From the NCBI GenBank assembly GCA_023390175.1, contig JAEWDK010000024.1:1-64000 (forward strand): a stretch of 64,000 nucleotides of DNA, given 5' to 3'. The DNA comes from Bacillota bacterium (lineage in GTDB: Bacteria; Bacillota; Clostridia; Oscillospirales; Acutalibacteraceae). Below, in pieces: positions 42,108 to 50,535 of the stretch. Each line of letters begins with the position of its first letter. The first letter of the stretch is position 1. The position numbers and the translations under genes are program-made. Under the pieces are notes generated by a model, which worked only from the letters and a program-made list of their open reading frames with translations, made no database searches and was not told where the DNA came from.

Positions 42108-43160
42108 ATGCCCGAAATTACGGAATCAGAGCTAAAGAAACAGATTGAAAAATCCGATTTTTCCAACTTGTATTTTTTGTACGGGGAGGAAAAATATTTG
42201 GTAGGGCATTATGCCCAAAAGCTGATCGGCAAGGCCAAAGGCAGCGTGTTCGAGGATTTTAACCTCCAGCGGTTTGACGGCGGAGCATCTTCCATGGATG
42301 AAATCGCAGCGGCTGTGGAAGCGCTCCCTTTTATGGCGGAACGAAAATGCGTTGTTGTTTCCGACCTGAATGTGGAAAGCCTGCGAGCGAACGAGCTGAG
42401 TAAGCTGGAAGAACTTACGGCGAATATTCCGGAAACGACAGTGCTGGTTATATATCTTCCCACTGTGCTGATTGATATAAAAAAAGATAAAAAATGGAAA
42501 AAGTTTATTGCTTCAGCCGGGAAGCAGGGCTGTGTCGCTGAATTGAAAAAGCGTTCGAATACGGATTTGGAAAAGCTTTTGTGCGCGGGCGCCGAAAAAC
42601 GAAACTGTACGCTCTCCCGCCAAAATGCGGGCCGCATCATCGGGTACAGCGGAAACGACCTGCAAACGCTTTATAATGAACTGGAAAAGCTCTGTTCCTT
42701 TATCGGGGAAGGCGAAATCAGCGCGGCAATCATTGACCGGATGGTGGTCAAAAATCTGGAGGCCAGGGTTTACGACCTTTCCAAGGCGATTTTAGCCGGG
42801 GAATATGACAAGGCCTATGGAATCCTTGACCTGCTGTTTTATCAGAATGAAGAGCCTGTCTCCATTTTAGCGGTGCTTTCTTCCGCTTATGTCGATATGT
42901 ACCGCGTCAGGGTTTCGGTTCAGAGTGGCTGCGGGGTGACGGAACCGGCCAAATATTTCGATTACGCCCGGAAAGAATTCAGGCTGACAAATGCCGAGCG
43001 TGATTCGAAACGGCTTTCCACCGCAATGCTGCGCGAAAGCCTGTGTACGCTGCTTGCGGCAGATACCTCTTTAAAAAGTGCCCGCGGCGACCGCCGCATC
43101 ACAATGGAAAAGCTGATCGCTCAGCTTTTATTGATTGCAGAAAAGGAGCGAACCGCTTGA
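42108..43160 (+). CDS. holA: DNA polymerase III subunit delta
   Basis: Clamp-loader subunit that opens the sliding clamp. 350 residues with the N-terminal YFLYGEEKYLV motif, the AAA+-like fold (ATP site degenerate, as normal for delta) and a C-terminal helical domain. The neighbourhood comEC-holA is common in Firmicutes, supporting the call. An AAGGAGG site precedes the ATG. Its TGA overlaps the TTG start of rnmV by 3 bp. Confidence 0.93.
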   Translation: MPEITESELKKQIEKSDFSNLYFLYGEEKYLVGHYAQKLIGKAKGSVFEDFNLQRFDGGASSMDEIAAAVEALPFMAERKCVVVSDLNVESLRANELSKLEELTANIPETTVLVIYLPTVLIDIKKDKKWKKFIASAGKQGCVAELKKRSNTDLEKLLCAGAEKRNCTLSRQNAGRIIGYSGNDLQTLYNELEKLCSFIGEGEISAAIIDRMVVKNLEARVYDLSKAILAGEYDKAYGILDLLFYQNEEPVSILAVLSSAYVDMYRVRVSVQSGCGVTEPAKYFDYARKEFRLTNAERDSKRLSTAMLRESLCTLLAADTSLKSARGDRRITMEKLIAQLLLIAEKERTA

Positions 43161-43750
43161 TTAAAGTAAAAGAAGCGGTCATTGTGGAAGGCAAGTACGA
43201 TAAGGTAAAGCTTGCTTCCCTCATTGACGGTCTGATTATTGAAACCCATGGGTTTCAAATCTTTAAGGATAAAGAGCAGATGGCCCTGATTCGCCGTCTT
43301 GCAGACACCCGCGGTATCCTGGTTTTAACCGACAGTGACGCCGCCGGATTCGTCATCCGCAATTATCTTACCGGCGCCATTTCTCCGGATAAGATCAAGC
43401 ATGCCTATATTCCCGATATTTTGGGCAAGGAAGGCCGTAAGGAGAAACCGTCGAAAGAGGGTAAACTGGGGGTAGAAGGCGTTCCGGCAAAAGCAATTAT
43501 GGAAGCGCTCGGACGGGCCGGCGTTGTGTGCGGCAGCAGTGAACCGCAGGGGCGTAAAATCACAAAGACAGATTTGTACCTTGCCGGCCTTTCCGGCGGT
43601 GAAAACAGCGCGGAAAAAAGGCAGCTGCTCCTGAAAACGCTTGATCTTCCGGAACATTTGGCGCCGAATTCGCTGGCGGGCGTATTGAACAGCATTATGA
43701 GCTACGAGGAGTTCCAGCAACTGCTCGACAAACTTTTTAAAAAAGTTTAA
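43157..43750 (+). CDS. rnmV: Ribonuclease M5 (TOPRIM domain)
   Basis: Matures 5S rRNA by double-strand cleavage. The TOPRIM motif residues are visible: EAVIVEGKYD near the start (Glu) and LTDSDAAG near residue 60 (Asp-x-Asp). The C-terminal region with GKEGRKEKPSKEGKLGVEG is typical of clostridial M5. The start is TTG 43157, eight bases after AAGGAG; an earlier ATG frame at 43043 would overlap holA deeply. Last gene before the tRNA promoter. 197 residues. Confidence 0.92.
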   Translation: MIKVKEAVIVEGKYDKVKLASLIDGLIIETHGFQIFKDKEQMALIRRLADTRGILVLTDSDAAGFVIRNYLTGAISPDKIKHAYIPDILGKEGRKEKPSKEGKLGVEGVPAKAIMEALGRAGVVCGSSEPQGRKITKTDLYLAGLSGGENSAEKRQLLLKTLDLPEHLAPNSLAGVLNSIMSYEEFQQLLDKLFKKV

Positions 43751-43757
43751 TTATGGG

Positions 43758-43787
43758 TTGACAAGCAGCCTCGCATAATGATATAAT
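43758..43787 (+). promoter_or_regulatory. Promoter of tRNA-Leu(GAG)
   Basis: TTGACA and TATAAT with an 18-bp spacer, 15 bp before the tRNA. Confidence 0.78.
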
Positions 43788-43802
43788 AATTCTCGCTGAG
43801 TC

Positions 43803-43887
43803 GCGCGAGTGCTGGAATTGGCAGACAGGCACGTTTGAGGGGCGTGTGTTGTATGACGTACGGGTTCAAGTCCCGTCTCGCGCACCA
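43803..43887 (+). tRNA. tRNA-Leu (anticodon GAG)
   Basis: An 85-nt class II tRNA with acceptor stem GCGCGAG/CTCGCGC, encoded CCA, anticodon loop TTGAGGG giving GAG, and T-arm GGTTCAAGTCC. The accessory island begins after it. Confidence 0.95.
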
Positions 43888-43891
43888 ACTA

Positions 43892-43942
43892 AAAAATTCC
43901 GGAAGTTTAGCAGAAATGCAGCTTCCGGAATTTTTCTTTTTC
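43892..43942 (+). terminator. Terminator of tRNA-Leu(GAG)
   Basis: A 14-bp stem (AAAAATTCCGGAAG with its complement) with a 16-base loop, followed by a T-rich run. Confidence 0.88.
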
Positions 43943-43986
43943 CTATGAAAGCTGTTATGCAATAATTTTCAGAAAAGAGTGTAATC

Positions 43987-45258
43987 ATGTTAAAAGAAAA
44001 TTCTGTTCGTTATCATGTTGAAGCTTGGGACACTCTGCAACATTTGTTTAAGGTGAAAAAAATTAACGATCATACGCTTCATTTTGTAGCGAGGCTTTCA
44101 GGAAAACTTGATTTAGACCGCCTGAAGCATGCGGTTAATCTATCAGCTGACGCTTTTCCATTGATTCGATGCAGATTTCATGAAAGCAACGGCCGCTCCT
44201 ATTGGGAAGACCAAGGTTTTACATCGGATGAAATGGTTAGGCTGATTGAAACGAAAAGCACACAGGAAAGCATCCGGCAATTGATATGCAAAGAATCGGA
44301 TGCCACGAACGGGCCCCAATTAAAAATAGGCATTATACGAAGCGGAGGAATTGATACGCTTTGTGTTACAATAAACCATATGCTGTGCGATGCAGCGGGA
44401 TTTAAGGATTATCTTTATCTGCTGAGCTCCATTTACACTAAAATTGGACAAAATCCTGACTATTGCCCGGAATCGGCAATGGGTGATCGTAAAATCAATC
44501 AGGTGCTGAAAACATTTTCAACCCGCGATAAGCTTAGAATCCTGTTTCAGAAAAACGATATGAGTACACATGACAAGGCAATGTTCGATTTTGAAGAGGA
44601 CCTTGAAAATCCTTTTATTGAGATGCGAACGGTTCCGCACGAACAGTTTTGTTTGCTTAAGGCCTACGCAAAAGCGCACGGTGCCACTGTGAATGATGTG
44701 ATGCTTACGGCTTTTATACGCGTCCTTTTTCATTTGTTCGGCCGCGTTATTTCCGTACCCTGTACAATTGATTTAAGAAAATACCTTCCAAATCGAAGGG
44801 CGGATGGTATCTGCAACTTAGTTACTAATCTGACCTGTAATATTGGGGCGGATATTGGCGCAGAATTTGACGGCACACTTGATAAAGTGAAGCTGGCGAT
44901 GAAGAAGGAAAAAGCAAGCACAAGCTGTATAAAAAGTGTCGCGCTGATGGAAATTATTTTTATGATGCTTCCCTATAATACCGTAAGAAATATTATTAAG
45001 AAGAGCTTTTCCAATGCGCCGATCGCGTTTACAAATGTAGGCATACTCGATAAAAATCAGCTTCGTTTCGGAGAAACGGAAATGACAGGAGCTTACATGA
45101 CGGGTTCCATTAAGTACAACCCCTATTTTCAACTTGCCGTTTCAACGTTTGACAACGAAGTGACATTTAGCGTTAATTTTTACGGAACACAATCCGACAA
45201 AAATAAAATAGCATGCTTTTGCGACGAATTTGCTTTGGAGTTAAAGAATGCGATATAA
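43987..45258 (+). CDS. Condensation-domain-like acyltransferase
   Basis: A 423-residue stand-alone protein of the chloramphenicol-acetyltransferase-like/condensation superfamily (alcohol acetyltransferase, PapA, wax-ester-synthase relatives). The catalytic HXXXD motif appears as NHMLCDAAGF near residue 132, and the structural DFG-like position is replaced by NFYG near the end. No carrier-protein or NRPS domains adjoin it, so it probably esterifies a small alcohol or lipid. Only a weak ribosome site precedes the ATG. It follows the tRNA terminator and opens the accessory island, so horizontal origin is plausible. Confidence 0.75.
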   Translation: MLKENSVRYHVEAWDTLQHLFKVKKINDHTLHFVARLSGKLDLDRLKHAVNLSADAFPLIRCRFHESNGRSYWEDQGFTSDEMVRLIETKSTQESIRQLICKESDATNGPQLKIGIIRSGGIDTLCVTINHMLCDAAGFKDYLYLLSSIYTKIGQNPDYCPESAMGDRKINQVLKTFSTRDKLRILFQKNDMSTHDKAMFDFEEDLENPFIEMRTVPHEQFCLLKAYAKAHGATVNDVMLTAFIRVLFHLFGRVISVPCTIDLRKYLPNRRADGICNLVTNLTCNIGADIGAEFDGTLDKVKLAMKKEKASTSCIKSVALMEIIFMMLPYNTVRNIIKKSFSNAPIAFTNVGILDKNQLRFGETEMTGAYMTGSIKYNPYFQLAVSTFDNEVTFSVNFYGTQSDKNKIACFCDEFALELKNAI

Positions 45259-45285
45259 TTGCATGCATGATAATAAAAAGCCGTA

Positions 45286-45337
45286 GTGTTGACAGCACTG
45301 CTTTGGGCACAAATATATAGTGCTGTGCAGTCAACAC
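45286..45337. repeat. Inverted repeat upstream of the pentapeptide gene
   Basis: GTGTTGAC (45286-45293) pairs with GTCAACAC (45330-45337), and within it AGCAC pairs with GTGCT. There is no T-run, so an operator or RNA structure is likelier than a terminator. Confidence 0.5.
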
Positions 45338-45368
45338 CTTGGGAATAAGCCGAATAGGGGGAAGCGGA

Positions 45369-46016
45369 TTGTCTAAAATAGAAGCGCCAAAACTGACAGG
45401 TTCATTCATTGAATCGGCTGAAATTGAAAGCCTTGTCCGTAATGCCGTTAGCGAAGAACAAAATTTGAATGAATATCATTTTAGCAATGTAAACGCGGAA
45501 AACTTAGAAGTGGAAATAATTGAGTTCCATGAATGTGTTTTTGAAGCCTGCAGATTTGCTGCGTGTACATTCCATGCGGTTTATTTTGCCGATGTCGTAT
45601 TCCGCCAGTGCGACCTTTCCAACCTGGATTTTTCGGGATGCTTTTTCCGCAGGGTTCGTTTTGAGGATTGCAAGGAGCTGGGCACAAATTTTTCCGAGGC
45701 AACTTTCGACAATGTTTCTATGCACAGCTGTAATTGCAGGCTGGCCAATTTGTCCTCGGGTAAATTGAAGAATGTTCTGTTTGAAAAGGTTGATTTTTCG
45801 GGCGGCGGGTTCCAGCAGTGCGGGCTAAAATCGGTATCGTTTCAGGAATGTAATTTGGCACAGTCGGAGTTCCTGCATACGCCGCTGAAAGGCATTGATT
45901 TTACCTCCAGCGAAATCGATGGCATCCTGCTTTCGGGCCCGGAACTGCAGGGAGCAATTGTCACAGCCGTACAGGCCTGTGACCTGTCGCGATACCTTGG
46001 GCTGATCGTTCGGTAG
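45369..46016 (+). CDS. Pentapeptide-repeat protein
   Basis: A right-handed quadrilateral beta-helix protein. Pentapeptide repeats of the A(D/N)LXX type occupy most of residues 35-205, for example CRFAACTFHAVYFADVVF and CDLSNLDFSGCFF. Relatives include McbG/Qnr gyrase-protecting proteins and many of unknown role; nothing specific to Qnr is evident. The start is TTG 45369, preceded by AGGGGGAAG; an earlier frame start has no ribosome site. 215 residues. Confidence 0.85.
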   Translation: MSKIEAPKLTGSFIESAEIESLVRNAVSEEQNLNEYHFSNVNAENLEVEIIEFHECVFEACRFAACTFHAVYFADVVFRQCDLSNLDFSGCFFRRVRFEDCKELGTNFSEATFDNVSMHSCNCRLANLSSGKLKNVLFEKVDFSGGGFQQCGLKSVSFQECNLAQSEFLHTPLKGIDFTSSEIDGILLSGPELQGAIVTAVQACDLSRYLGLIVR

Positions 46017-46039
46017 AAAGCCCAAGTCGGTGAACCCAG

Positions 46040-46082
46040 GTTTTTTATAAAAGCTCAGGCAGTGATTGATTTTATAAAAAAC
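46040..46082. repeat. AT-rich inverted repeat
   Basis: A perfect 13-bp inverted repeat GTTTTTTATAAAA (46040-46052) and its complement (46070-46082), between the pentapeptide gene and the integrase remnant. It may be a terminator for both or an element end. Confidence 0.6.
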
Positions 46083-46126
46083 ATAATCAAAATCAACCGG
46101 AATGATTAGGAACGATAAAAAGAATT

Positions 46127-46380
46127 TTAAGCAGGCGTTTTGGTAGGCGCTGTAGGCGCAGAAATTAAAGTATCGAGTGCCGCACGGGTATCCTCTATTA
46201 TTTTTGGTTTCAGAGCCATATAAACTTCATGAATCATTTTTATGTTTGCATGGCCTGCCAACTGGATGGCGATTTCTTCCGGTACGTCGGTCATGCAGAA
46301 CATAATACTCATGGCGGAACTGGTATGCGCAGGCATCGACGATCCAGTCGGCTGCAAGGTAGGTATACTTTATTCCATTT
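46127..46380 (-). pseudogene. C-terminal remnant of a tyrosine recombinase/integrase
   Basis: Two minus-strand frames together spell the end of a phage-type integrase: QFRHEYYVL carries the R-x-x-H-like motif in one frame, and after a frameshift near 46300 the other reads DVPEEIAIQLAGHANIKMIHEVYMAL, with the LGH-like motif and the nucleophilic tyrosine. The N-terminal three quarters are missing. It is a dead fragment that marks a past integration event, possibly at the tRNA-Leu(GAG) 2.2 kb upstream. Confidence 0.65.
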
Positions 46381-46430
46381 CGCATCCTTTGTTGCTCTCT
46401 AACAATAGTGTGCGTTATACATGCTTGTGG

Positions 46431-46462
46431 TATAAAAACGCCGCCCTTGTTACAGAACGGCG
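46431..46462 (-). terminator. Terminator of the 53-residue gene
   Basis: CGCCG/CGGCG stem followed by a T-rich run on the minus strand, 5 bp past the stop codon. Confidence 0.6.
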
Positions 46463-46467
46463 AAAAA

Positions 46468-46629
46468 TTACATTGTTGGGTCGCTGTCTCTTGTACTCCC
46501 AATGTTCTTAGCGGAATTTTTGTGCGTATTCTTTCCTTTAGGAAGTGGCTGTGTTGGAGGAGTAAGCACGGATTTCGGCTCAACCGAATCAATGACAGGT
46601 GAATTTTTATTATTCTTTTTACTATTCAT
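46468..46629 (-). CDS. Small Lys/Asn/Pro-rich protein, function unknown
   Basis: A 53-residue frame with an AAAGGGGATG ribosome site upstream and a terminator right after the stop, which together support expression. The product begins MNSKKNNKNSPVIDS and is highly basic and probably disordered, with no cysteines or membrane segment. It lies between the integrase remnant and a flavin reductase. No family recognised. Confidence 0.5.
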   Translation of the reverse strand: MNSKKNNKNSPVIDSVEPKSVLTPPTQPLPKGKNTHKNSAKNIGSTRDSDPTM

Positions 46630-46771
46630 AATGCATCCCCTTTCAAGCTTAGTTTATCCAACAAGGCAGATTTTATTAAAAAAGTAGCTCCTGCTATAAA
46701 GCAGAAACCACAAATATTAGTATCCCAATTTAAAGATGATCTTACATTCCATGACGGTCTGCTCGACTCCA

Positions 46772-47413
46772 TCATTTGCTTGCAAGACGGCATCCCATTT
46801 CAAAGGCTCTCTGACAGTCAATTGGAAATTGCTCCGCTTTTACACGTGCCTTATGTTCTTCGTTAAACATGGATGCTTCGTATTTAGAATAGTCATTGAA
46901 CTGATAAGTATCATTGCTAGTGAGAATTTCAGATGGCCCCCCTAAGCGTTCCAACAAAGATTTATAATGATCAAACAGTACATTGTAGCCAGACTCCTCC
47001 ATTGCGTCTTTTGGAACGTTCATTGTATAGATAAATCCTGACGATAGTTTTCCTTGGAAGGTGGCACGGTGCCCGGTATTGTAGATCATGGCAGAAAACA
47101 GCAAACGTTCGAGAAACGATAGCATTTCCCCCGTGATATTTGAGAAATAGATGGGTGTGCCAAGCAAGAGCACGTCACAATGGATGATTTTATCAAGTAC
47201 ATCCGTTAGATCATCCCGCATTGCGCAGCGACCTAATATTCCGCCTTTTCTTTTGCATGCAAAGCAACTGGTGCAACCCTTGTATTTCAGATCGTATAAG
47301 TGGACAATTTCAGTCTGTGCCCCAACCGATGCTGCACCGTCCAGCGCTTTCTGCAACAAGGTAGCTGTATTCCACCTTTTTCTTGGGCTTCCATTCACAG
47401 CAATTACGTTCAT
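46772..47413 (-). CDS. NADPH-dependent FMN reductase / flavodoxin-fold oxidoreductase
   Basis: A 213-residue flavoprotein. The N-terminal VNGSPRKRWNTATLLQKAL is the FMN-phosphate loop, and GTPIYFSNITGEMLSFLERLLF is the second FMN-contact segment. Two short Cys motifs (CTSCFACK) between them are typical of the iron-sulfur-flavoprotein-like branch but incomplete. It likely reduces quinones, flavins or metals. The start at 47413 has AAAGGA at good spacing; ATG 47422 overlaps it. Upstream, 47414-47710 holds two hairpins and no clear gene. Confidence 0.88.
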   Translation of the reverse strand: MNVIAVNGSPRKRWNTATLLQKALDGAASVGAQTEIVHLYDLKYKGCTSCFACKRKGGILGRCAMRDDLTDVLDKIIHCDVLLLGTPIYFSNITGEMLSFLERLLFSAMIYNTGHRATFQGKLSSGFIYTMNVPKDAMEESGYNVLFDHYKSLLERLGGPSEILTSNDTYQFNDYSKYEASMFNEEHKARVKAEQFPIDCQRAFEMGCRLASK

Positions 47414-47503
47414 ACGGGTCATCCTTTCGAAATATTTTATCGTATGGCATCATTATACTCTTCTTGTCAAGGTCGCTATTTTAAAATTTCAGAAAGTGGT
47501 ATT

Positions 47504-47530
47504 AAAAAAGCCGCCCCTTTTACGGGGCGA
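47504..47530 (-). terminator. Hairpin with T-run upstream of the flavin reductase
   Basis: CGCCCC/GGGGCG stem followed by six T on the minus strand. It may stop transcription coming from the small gene at 47711. Confidence 0.55.
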
Positions 47531-47664
47531 CAATTTAGAGGGAAATTATGAAAAAGAGTTTTATATGAATCCTCATATTGAGGCTTGTAAGCTGTTTGGC
47601 ATGCTTACAGTATAAGCAATCAATGTGGGAATTAAGTGAAGAACAGGTTAAAATTTAGAGAAAA

Positions 47665-47699
47665 TAAAAAAACGGCTCCTGCCGTAAAACAAGAGCCGT
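47665..47699 (-). terminator. Terminator of the 63-residue gene
   Basis: ACGGCTC/GAGCCGT stem followed by seven T on the minus strand. Confidence 0.8.
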
Positions 47700-47710
47700 A
47701 TGCAAAAATC

Positions 47711-47902
47711 TTATTTTTTTAGCTTATACCTTTCAATGCAATCTCGCAAATCTCTTTCGGAGTGGAGATCTTCATTGATTAGAGCTTTCTGTGTGTCCTC
47801 AGGTAACGATAAAAAATATTTCTCAAGATCGGAATTGTTGTTAAAAAGCTGCTGAAAGGCTAAAGGATACATAGTACCTGAAATGCCGTTTATATCATAC
47901 AC
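47711..47902 (-). CDS. Small protein of the YFxSLP type (second copy)
   Basis: A 63-residue soluble protein. The core LFNNNSDLEKYFLSLPEDTQ is followed by SERDLRDCIERYKLKK. This aligns without large gaps to the 54-residue protein at 6914-7078 (NNS, Y-F, S-L-P, Q-x-A, DL, C, Y shared). GGGGTGAT precedes the GTG at 47902 by four bases; GTG 47911 is an alternative. A strong terminator follows. Two dispersed copies with good translation signals point to a real, uncharacterised family. Function unknown. Confidence 0.65.
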   Translation of the reverse strand: MYDINGISGTMYPLAFQQLFNNNSDLEKYFLSLPEDTQKALINEDLHSERDLRDCIERYKLKK

Positions 47903-48066
47903 AATAATCACCCCGAAATTATCATGTGTAAATTAATAAAGTTTATCCGTCCAGCCGGCAAATCAAGAGCCGACCCGATTGGAGCGGCCAGCAGGAAGAA
48001 AAAAGAAAAATACATTATATCTCACTGGGATAGTTTCGGCAGTGAAAATTCAAATTATGTAGCAGC

Positions 48067-48435
48067 TTATATGTCTATCGTAGGAATATGAAATTTGTGT
48101 ATTATCTCATTAAGGCCGTCATTGATTTCTTGGCGAGAGAAATCATTCTCTTCTAATTCAGCTTCTGTTAATTGATTTATAGACTGATAACAGTCCAGAG
48201 CTATCGCTAAGTATTCAATATTATTCGTATTAAGGTTTTCGAATAGTAGATTTTCGGCTTCACAAATCCTGCGTTCCATAATTAAATCTTTTAACTTTTT
48301 ATAAAGTAAATCCGCTTGGGATGGTTTTAATTCGTCGCTGACCTCGTAACTGATTTTATCTTTATGGAGAATTCTCCTCGCAATATACTTACCTACTATT
48401 TCCACATTAAGCATATCCCAGTCCTGTTGGTACAT
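48067..48435 (-). CDS. DUF6483-like protein
   Basis: A 122-residue, probably all-helical cytoplasmic protein. Its start MYQQDWDMLNVEIVGKYIARRIL resembles the N-terminus of the DUF6483 family common in Clostridia, but that is from memory of the pattern and not a search. A C-terminal segment with TEAELEENDFSRQEINDGL is acidic. There is no characterised function. The ATG has a GGGAGG-like site upstream. It lies alone in the island. Confidence 0.6.
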   Translation of the reverse strand: MYQQDWDMLNVEIVGKYIARRILHKDKISYEVSDELKPSQADLLYKKLKDLIMERRICEAENLLFENLNTNNIEYLAIALDCYQSINQLTEAELEENDFSRQEINDGLNEIIHKFHIPTIDI

Positions 48436-48467
48436 AAGTTACAGCCTCCCACATATGAATTATTTTT

Positions 48468-48588
48468 ATTATATCATAAAAGCGAAGCTTTTGTGATATA
48501 ATCGTCCATCTCCGGCGGTCGCCGTGTAAACGGCGAACCCGGAGGGACGTAAAGTTCGATATAATAACCGCTATGCGGTTATTATATC
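48468..48588. repeat. Three consecutive strong hairpins
   Basis: Hairpin 1: 48468-48483 with 48487-48502 (16 bp, loop GAA). Hairpin 2: 48503-48549, with CGTCC/GGACG ends and a GCCGT/ACGGC core. Hairpin 3: 48558-48571 with 48575-48588 (14 bp perfect, loop TAT). They lie within 121 bp in the 650-bp gap 48436-49085, which has no gene that I can support. Confidence 0.7.
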
Positions 48589-48941
48589 TGCAATATGATA
48601 ACATCAGATATTCCGCAATTGAAGAGCGGAAACGATTAACAAATTAATGGACGACACGAAATTAAGCACCTAAAAAGGAGGACATATAACACGAAGCAGA
48701 TATGTGCAATACAGTATTTCAACATTATTTTATATACTGTTATGATAAACTTTTTGGCAACTGCTAACGTAGCCAATACCGGCCCAATGTATAGCAATAA
48801 TAAATGTCGCCTGTAATCTTATTTACGCGACGTTTATGCTCAAAATTTAGTTTTATGTGTAAATGCTGCTTGCCGACCACCTGCAAACCATTGATATTAC
48901 CGACTTTCTCCAGATTCTATAATTACACTCCGACCAAAATT

Positions 48942-48985
48942 GCGTCTATAGGATCTGAGATTATCGTCGTATAGACGCGATTTTT
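48942..48985 (+). terminator. Hairpin with T-run, intergenic
   Basis: GCGTCTATA (48942-48950) pairs with TATAGACGC (48970-48978), then GATTTTTATTTT. No gene ends just before it, so it may terminate an unseen RNA or be a remnant. Confidence 0.55.
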
Positions 48986-49085
48986 ATTTTGTGATATAAT
49001 TCAAACATAATTATATCAATTTGGTGGAGAGAATATCACTGATGTAATAAGTGTATTAGCAAAATTTGAATGTAAGGTTGATTCT

Positions 49086-49403
49086 ATGGCTAATTTAGAT
49101 TATGATTTCTTTTTGAAACAATTAGTAACCGGGGTATCAATAGATGAAACATGCTTCTACTTTACGGATGACCCGTCGGAATCAGAACATTTTCTCGGGT
49201 TTCTTCCACAATATGAAAAACCATATTGGGTTGGATATTGTGACATTCCAGATGGTACCGAATTTTATAGCGCAGAAGAATTAATAAATGCAGAAATTTT
49301 TAATAGGAAATCGTTAAGAGAACGATGGAACAATGTATGTTTTATAAGCATCGGGGGAGTAGACTTGGATGGCTGGATGGAATATTTTATACATGAAAAA
49401 TAA
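49086..49403 (+). CDS. Hypothetical acidic protein, possible immunity-type
   Basis: A 105-residue soluble protein rich in Asp, Glu, Tyr and Trp (SIDETCFYFTDDPSESEHF, KPYWVGYCDIPDG, SIGGVDLDGWMEYF). Size and acidity resemble small immunity proteins of polymorphic toxin systems, but I recognise no family and no toxin lies nearby. AAGG precedes the ATG at proper spacing. It has no partner gene on either side, and a diverged repeat follows it. Confidence 0.6.
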   Translation: MANLDYDFFLKQLVTGVSIDETCFYFTDDPSESEHFLGFLPQYEKPYWVGYCDIPDGTEFYSAEELINAEIFNRKSLRERWNNVCFISIGGVDLDGWMEYFIHEK

Positions 49404-49459
49404 GGCCAATTTTATTCGTCAAACTCCATTTATTAGTTTGCTCAGCGAACAAATGGTGT

Positions 49460-49524
49460 AATATTCGTTTGCTTGATGCCGAAGCCTTTATTTTATGCTG
49501 GTTTCCAAGTTTGTCCTTATGAAC
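49460..49524 (+). repeat. Dispersed repeat, copy A
   Basis: About 65 bp shared with 50461-50528, including GTTTGC(C/T)TGATG and CCTTTATTTTATG. Each copy follows a small gene and is followed by a hairpin terminator. Confidence 0.65.
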
Positions 49525-49539
49525 ATTCACATCAACTAA

Positions 49540-49580
49540 AAATCCATGTGTCCGAATTTGAGCTGGCACATGGATTTTTC
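49540..49580 (+). terminator. Intrinsic terminator after repeat A
   Basis: AAATCCATGTG pairs with CACATGGATTT across a 16-base loop, followed by T-rich sequence. Confidence 0.78.
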
Positions 49581-49647
49581 TATCTTTTATTTTGGAAATT
49601 ATATGCTATAATGAATTTAGATTGCCTATATAGATGAAGGTGTTTTT

Positions 49648-49971
49648 ATGATTGGAGATATTGTTACGGTAAAGGTTGATCGGGCAATGGGCACATATCA
49701 TCCTGAGCATCCAGATATGTATTACCCAATAAACTATGGATATATTGAAGGAATTTTTGCACCTGATGGAGAAGAACAGGATGCATATATTTTAGGAGTG
49801 CCAGAACCTGTTAAGGAGTTTACCGGTAAAATCATTGCTATAGTTCATCGGAATAATGATGTTGAGGAAAAATGGGTTGTGTCACCCATAGGAACGGATT
49901 TTACAAAAGAAGAAATAGAAAGACAGATTAGCTTTCAGGAACAAGACTTCGATAGTGAAGTACGATTGTGA
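49648..49971 (+). CDS. Short inorganic-pyrophosphatase-like protein
   Basis: A 107-residue protein resembling a trimmed family I pyrophosphatase. YPINYGYIEGIFAPDGEEQDAYILG matches the HYPANYGY...DGDPLDVLVL region, with the first and last aspartates kept but the middle one changed to Glu. HRNNDVEEKWVV parallels the later Asp/Lys segment. The N-terminal strand with the usual Glu/Lys/Arg set is missing, so full pyrophosphatase activity is doubtful. GAAGGTG precedes the ATG. A related hydrolase or nucleotide-binding role is possible. Confidence 0.75.
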   Translation: MIGDIVTVKVDRAMGTYHPEHPDMYYPINYGYIEGIFAPDGEEQDAYILGVPEPVKEFTGKIIAIVHRNNDVEEKWVVSPIGTDFTKEEIERQISFQEQDFDSEVRL

Positions 49972-50126
49972 TAATAAATATAATACGAAGCAGTCATATT
50001 TCAATTATTTTAAAAGAGGCCGATTTTGAATAATCGTCTTTTTTCCTTTTATATGGTAAAATATTAAACAATTCAGATTATCAATAAAGAATAAGGTAAA
50101 TAGAAATTTATCGGGGGGATAATGAG

Positions 50127-50423
50127 ATGGTGGATTTTTTATTGGCAGCCTTACCGTGGGTAATAATGGGGATTGCAGTTGCCGTTATGGCAGTCAATTT
50201 CAGTAGGATAAAAAGAAAACCTAATACAAAAGAGCAGGAGAATTCGGTTGAAGCAAATTCCCAAAATACAGAAAATGGGGAAAATTACATGTCCGTAGGA
50301 ATGTGCCTTGGAATGTGCGTTGGAACCGTATTCAGTTCAACAGGAATGATACCGCTTTCCTACGGGATCAGTTTTGGTATGCTTATTGGTATGGTTGCAG
50401 GGATGCGCATTCAGAAAAAATAA
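50127..50423 (+). CDS. Small membrane protein with Gly/Met-rich helix hairpin
   Basis: A 98-residue protein with one N-terminal helix (LLAALPWVIMGIAVAVMAV), a polar Asn/Glu linker and two C-terminal Gly/Met-rich segments (SVGMCLGMCVGTVFSS and YGISFGMLIGMVAGM), probably a membrane-inserted hairpin. Several Firmicute small membrane proteins look like this; no function is known. A GGGGGGAT site precedes the ATG. The second dispersed repeat copy follows it. Confidence 0.65.
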   Translation: MVDFLLAALPWVIMGIAVAVMAVNFSRIKRKPNTKEQENSVEANSQNTENGENYMSVGMCLGMCVGTVFSSTGMIPLSYGISFGMLIGMVAGMRIQKK

Positions 50424-50460
50424 ATTTCAGTTTGGGGTTCCTTTCGTGCGCATTGCAGTG

Positions 50461-50528
50461 CAATATTTGTTTGCCTGATGTCGAAAACCTTTATTTTATG
50501 TTGTTTCCCGAATTTGCCGTTATCGAAC
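50461..50528 (+). repeat. Dispersed repeat, copy B
   Basis: Counterpart of 49460-49524, diverged by several substitutions and short indels. Confidence 0.65.
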
Positions 50529-50535
50529 AGTAGGA

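Noticed and set aside
46650..46740. A short plus-strand frame reading ADFIKKVAPAIKQKPQILVSQ, like the start of a phage glucosaminidase
   Set aside because: Only about 24 codons with no start or continuation; it may be a remnant but cannot be supported.
48500..48590. CRISPR-like repeats
   Set aside because: The hairpins differ from each other in sequence and spacing, with no repeated spacer pattern and no cas genes in the window.
48942..48985. Hairpin plus T-run as a sign of a missing plus-strand gene
   Set aside because: No frame with a ribosome site ends before it; kept only as a hairpin feature.
49086..49403. A toxin-immunity pair
   Set aside because: The protein looks immunity-like in size and charge, but no toxin gene adjoins it.
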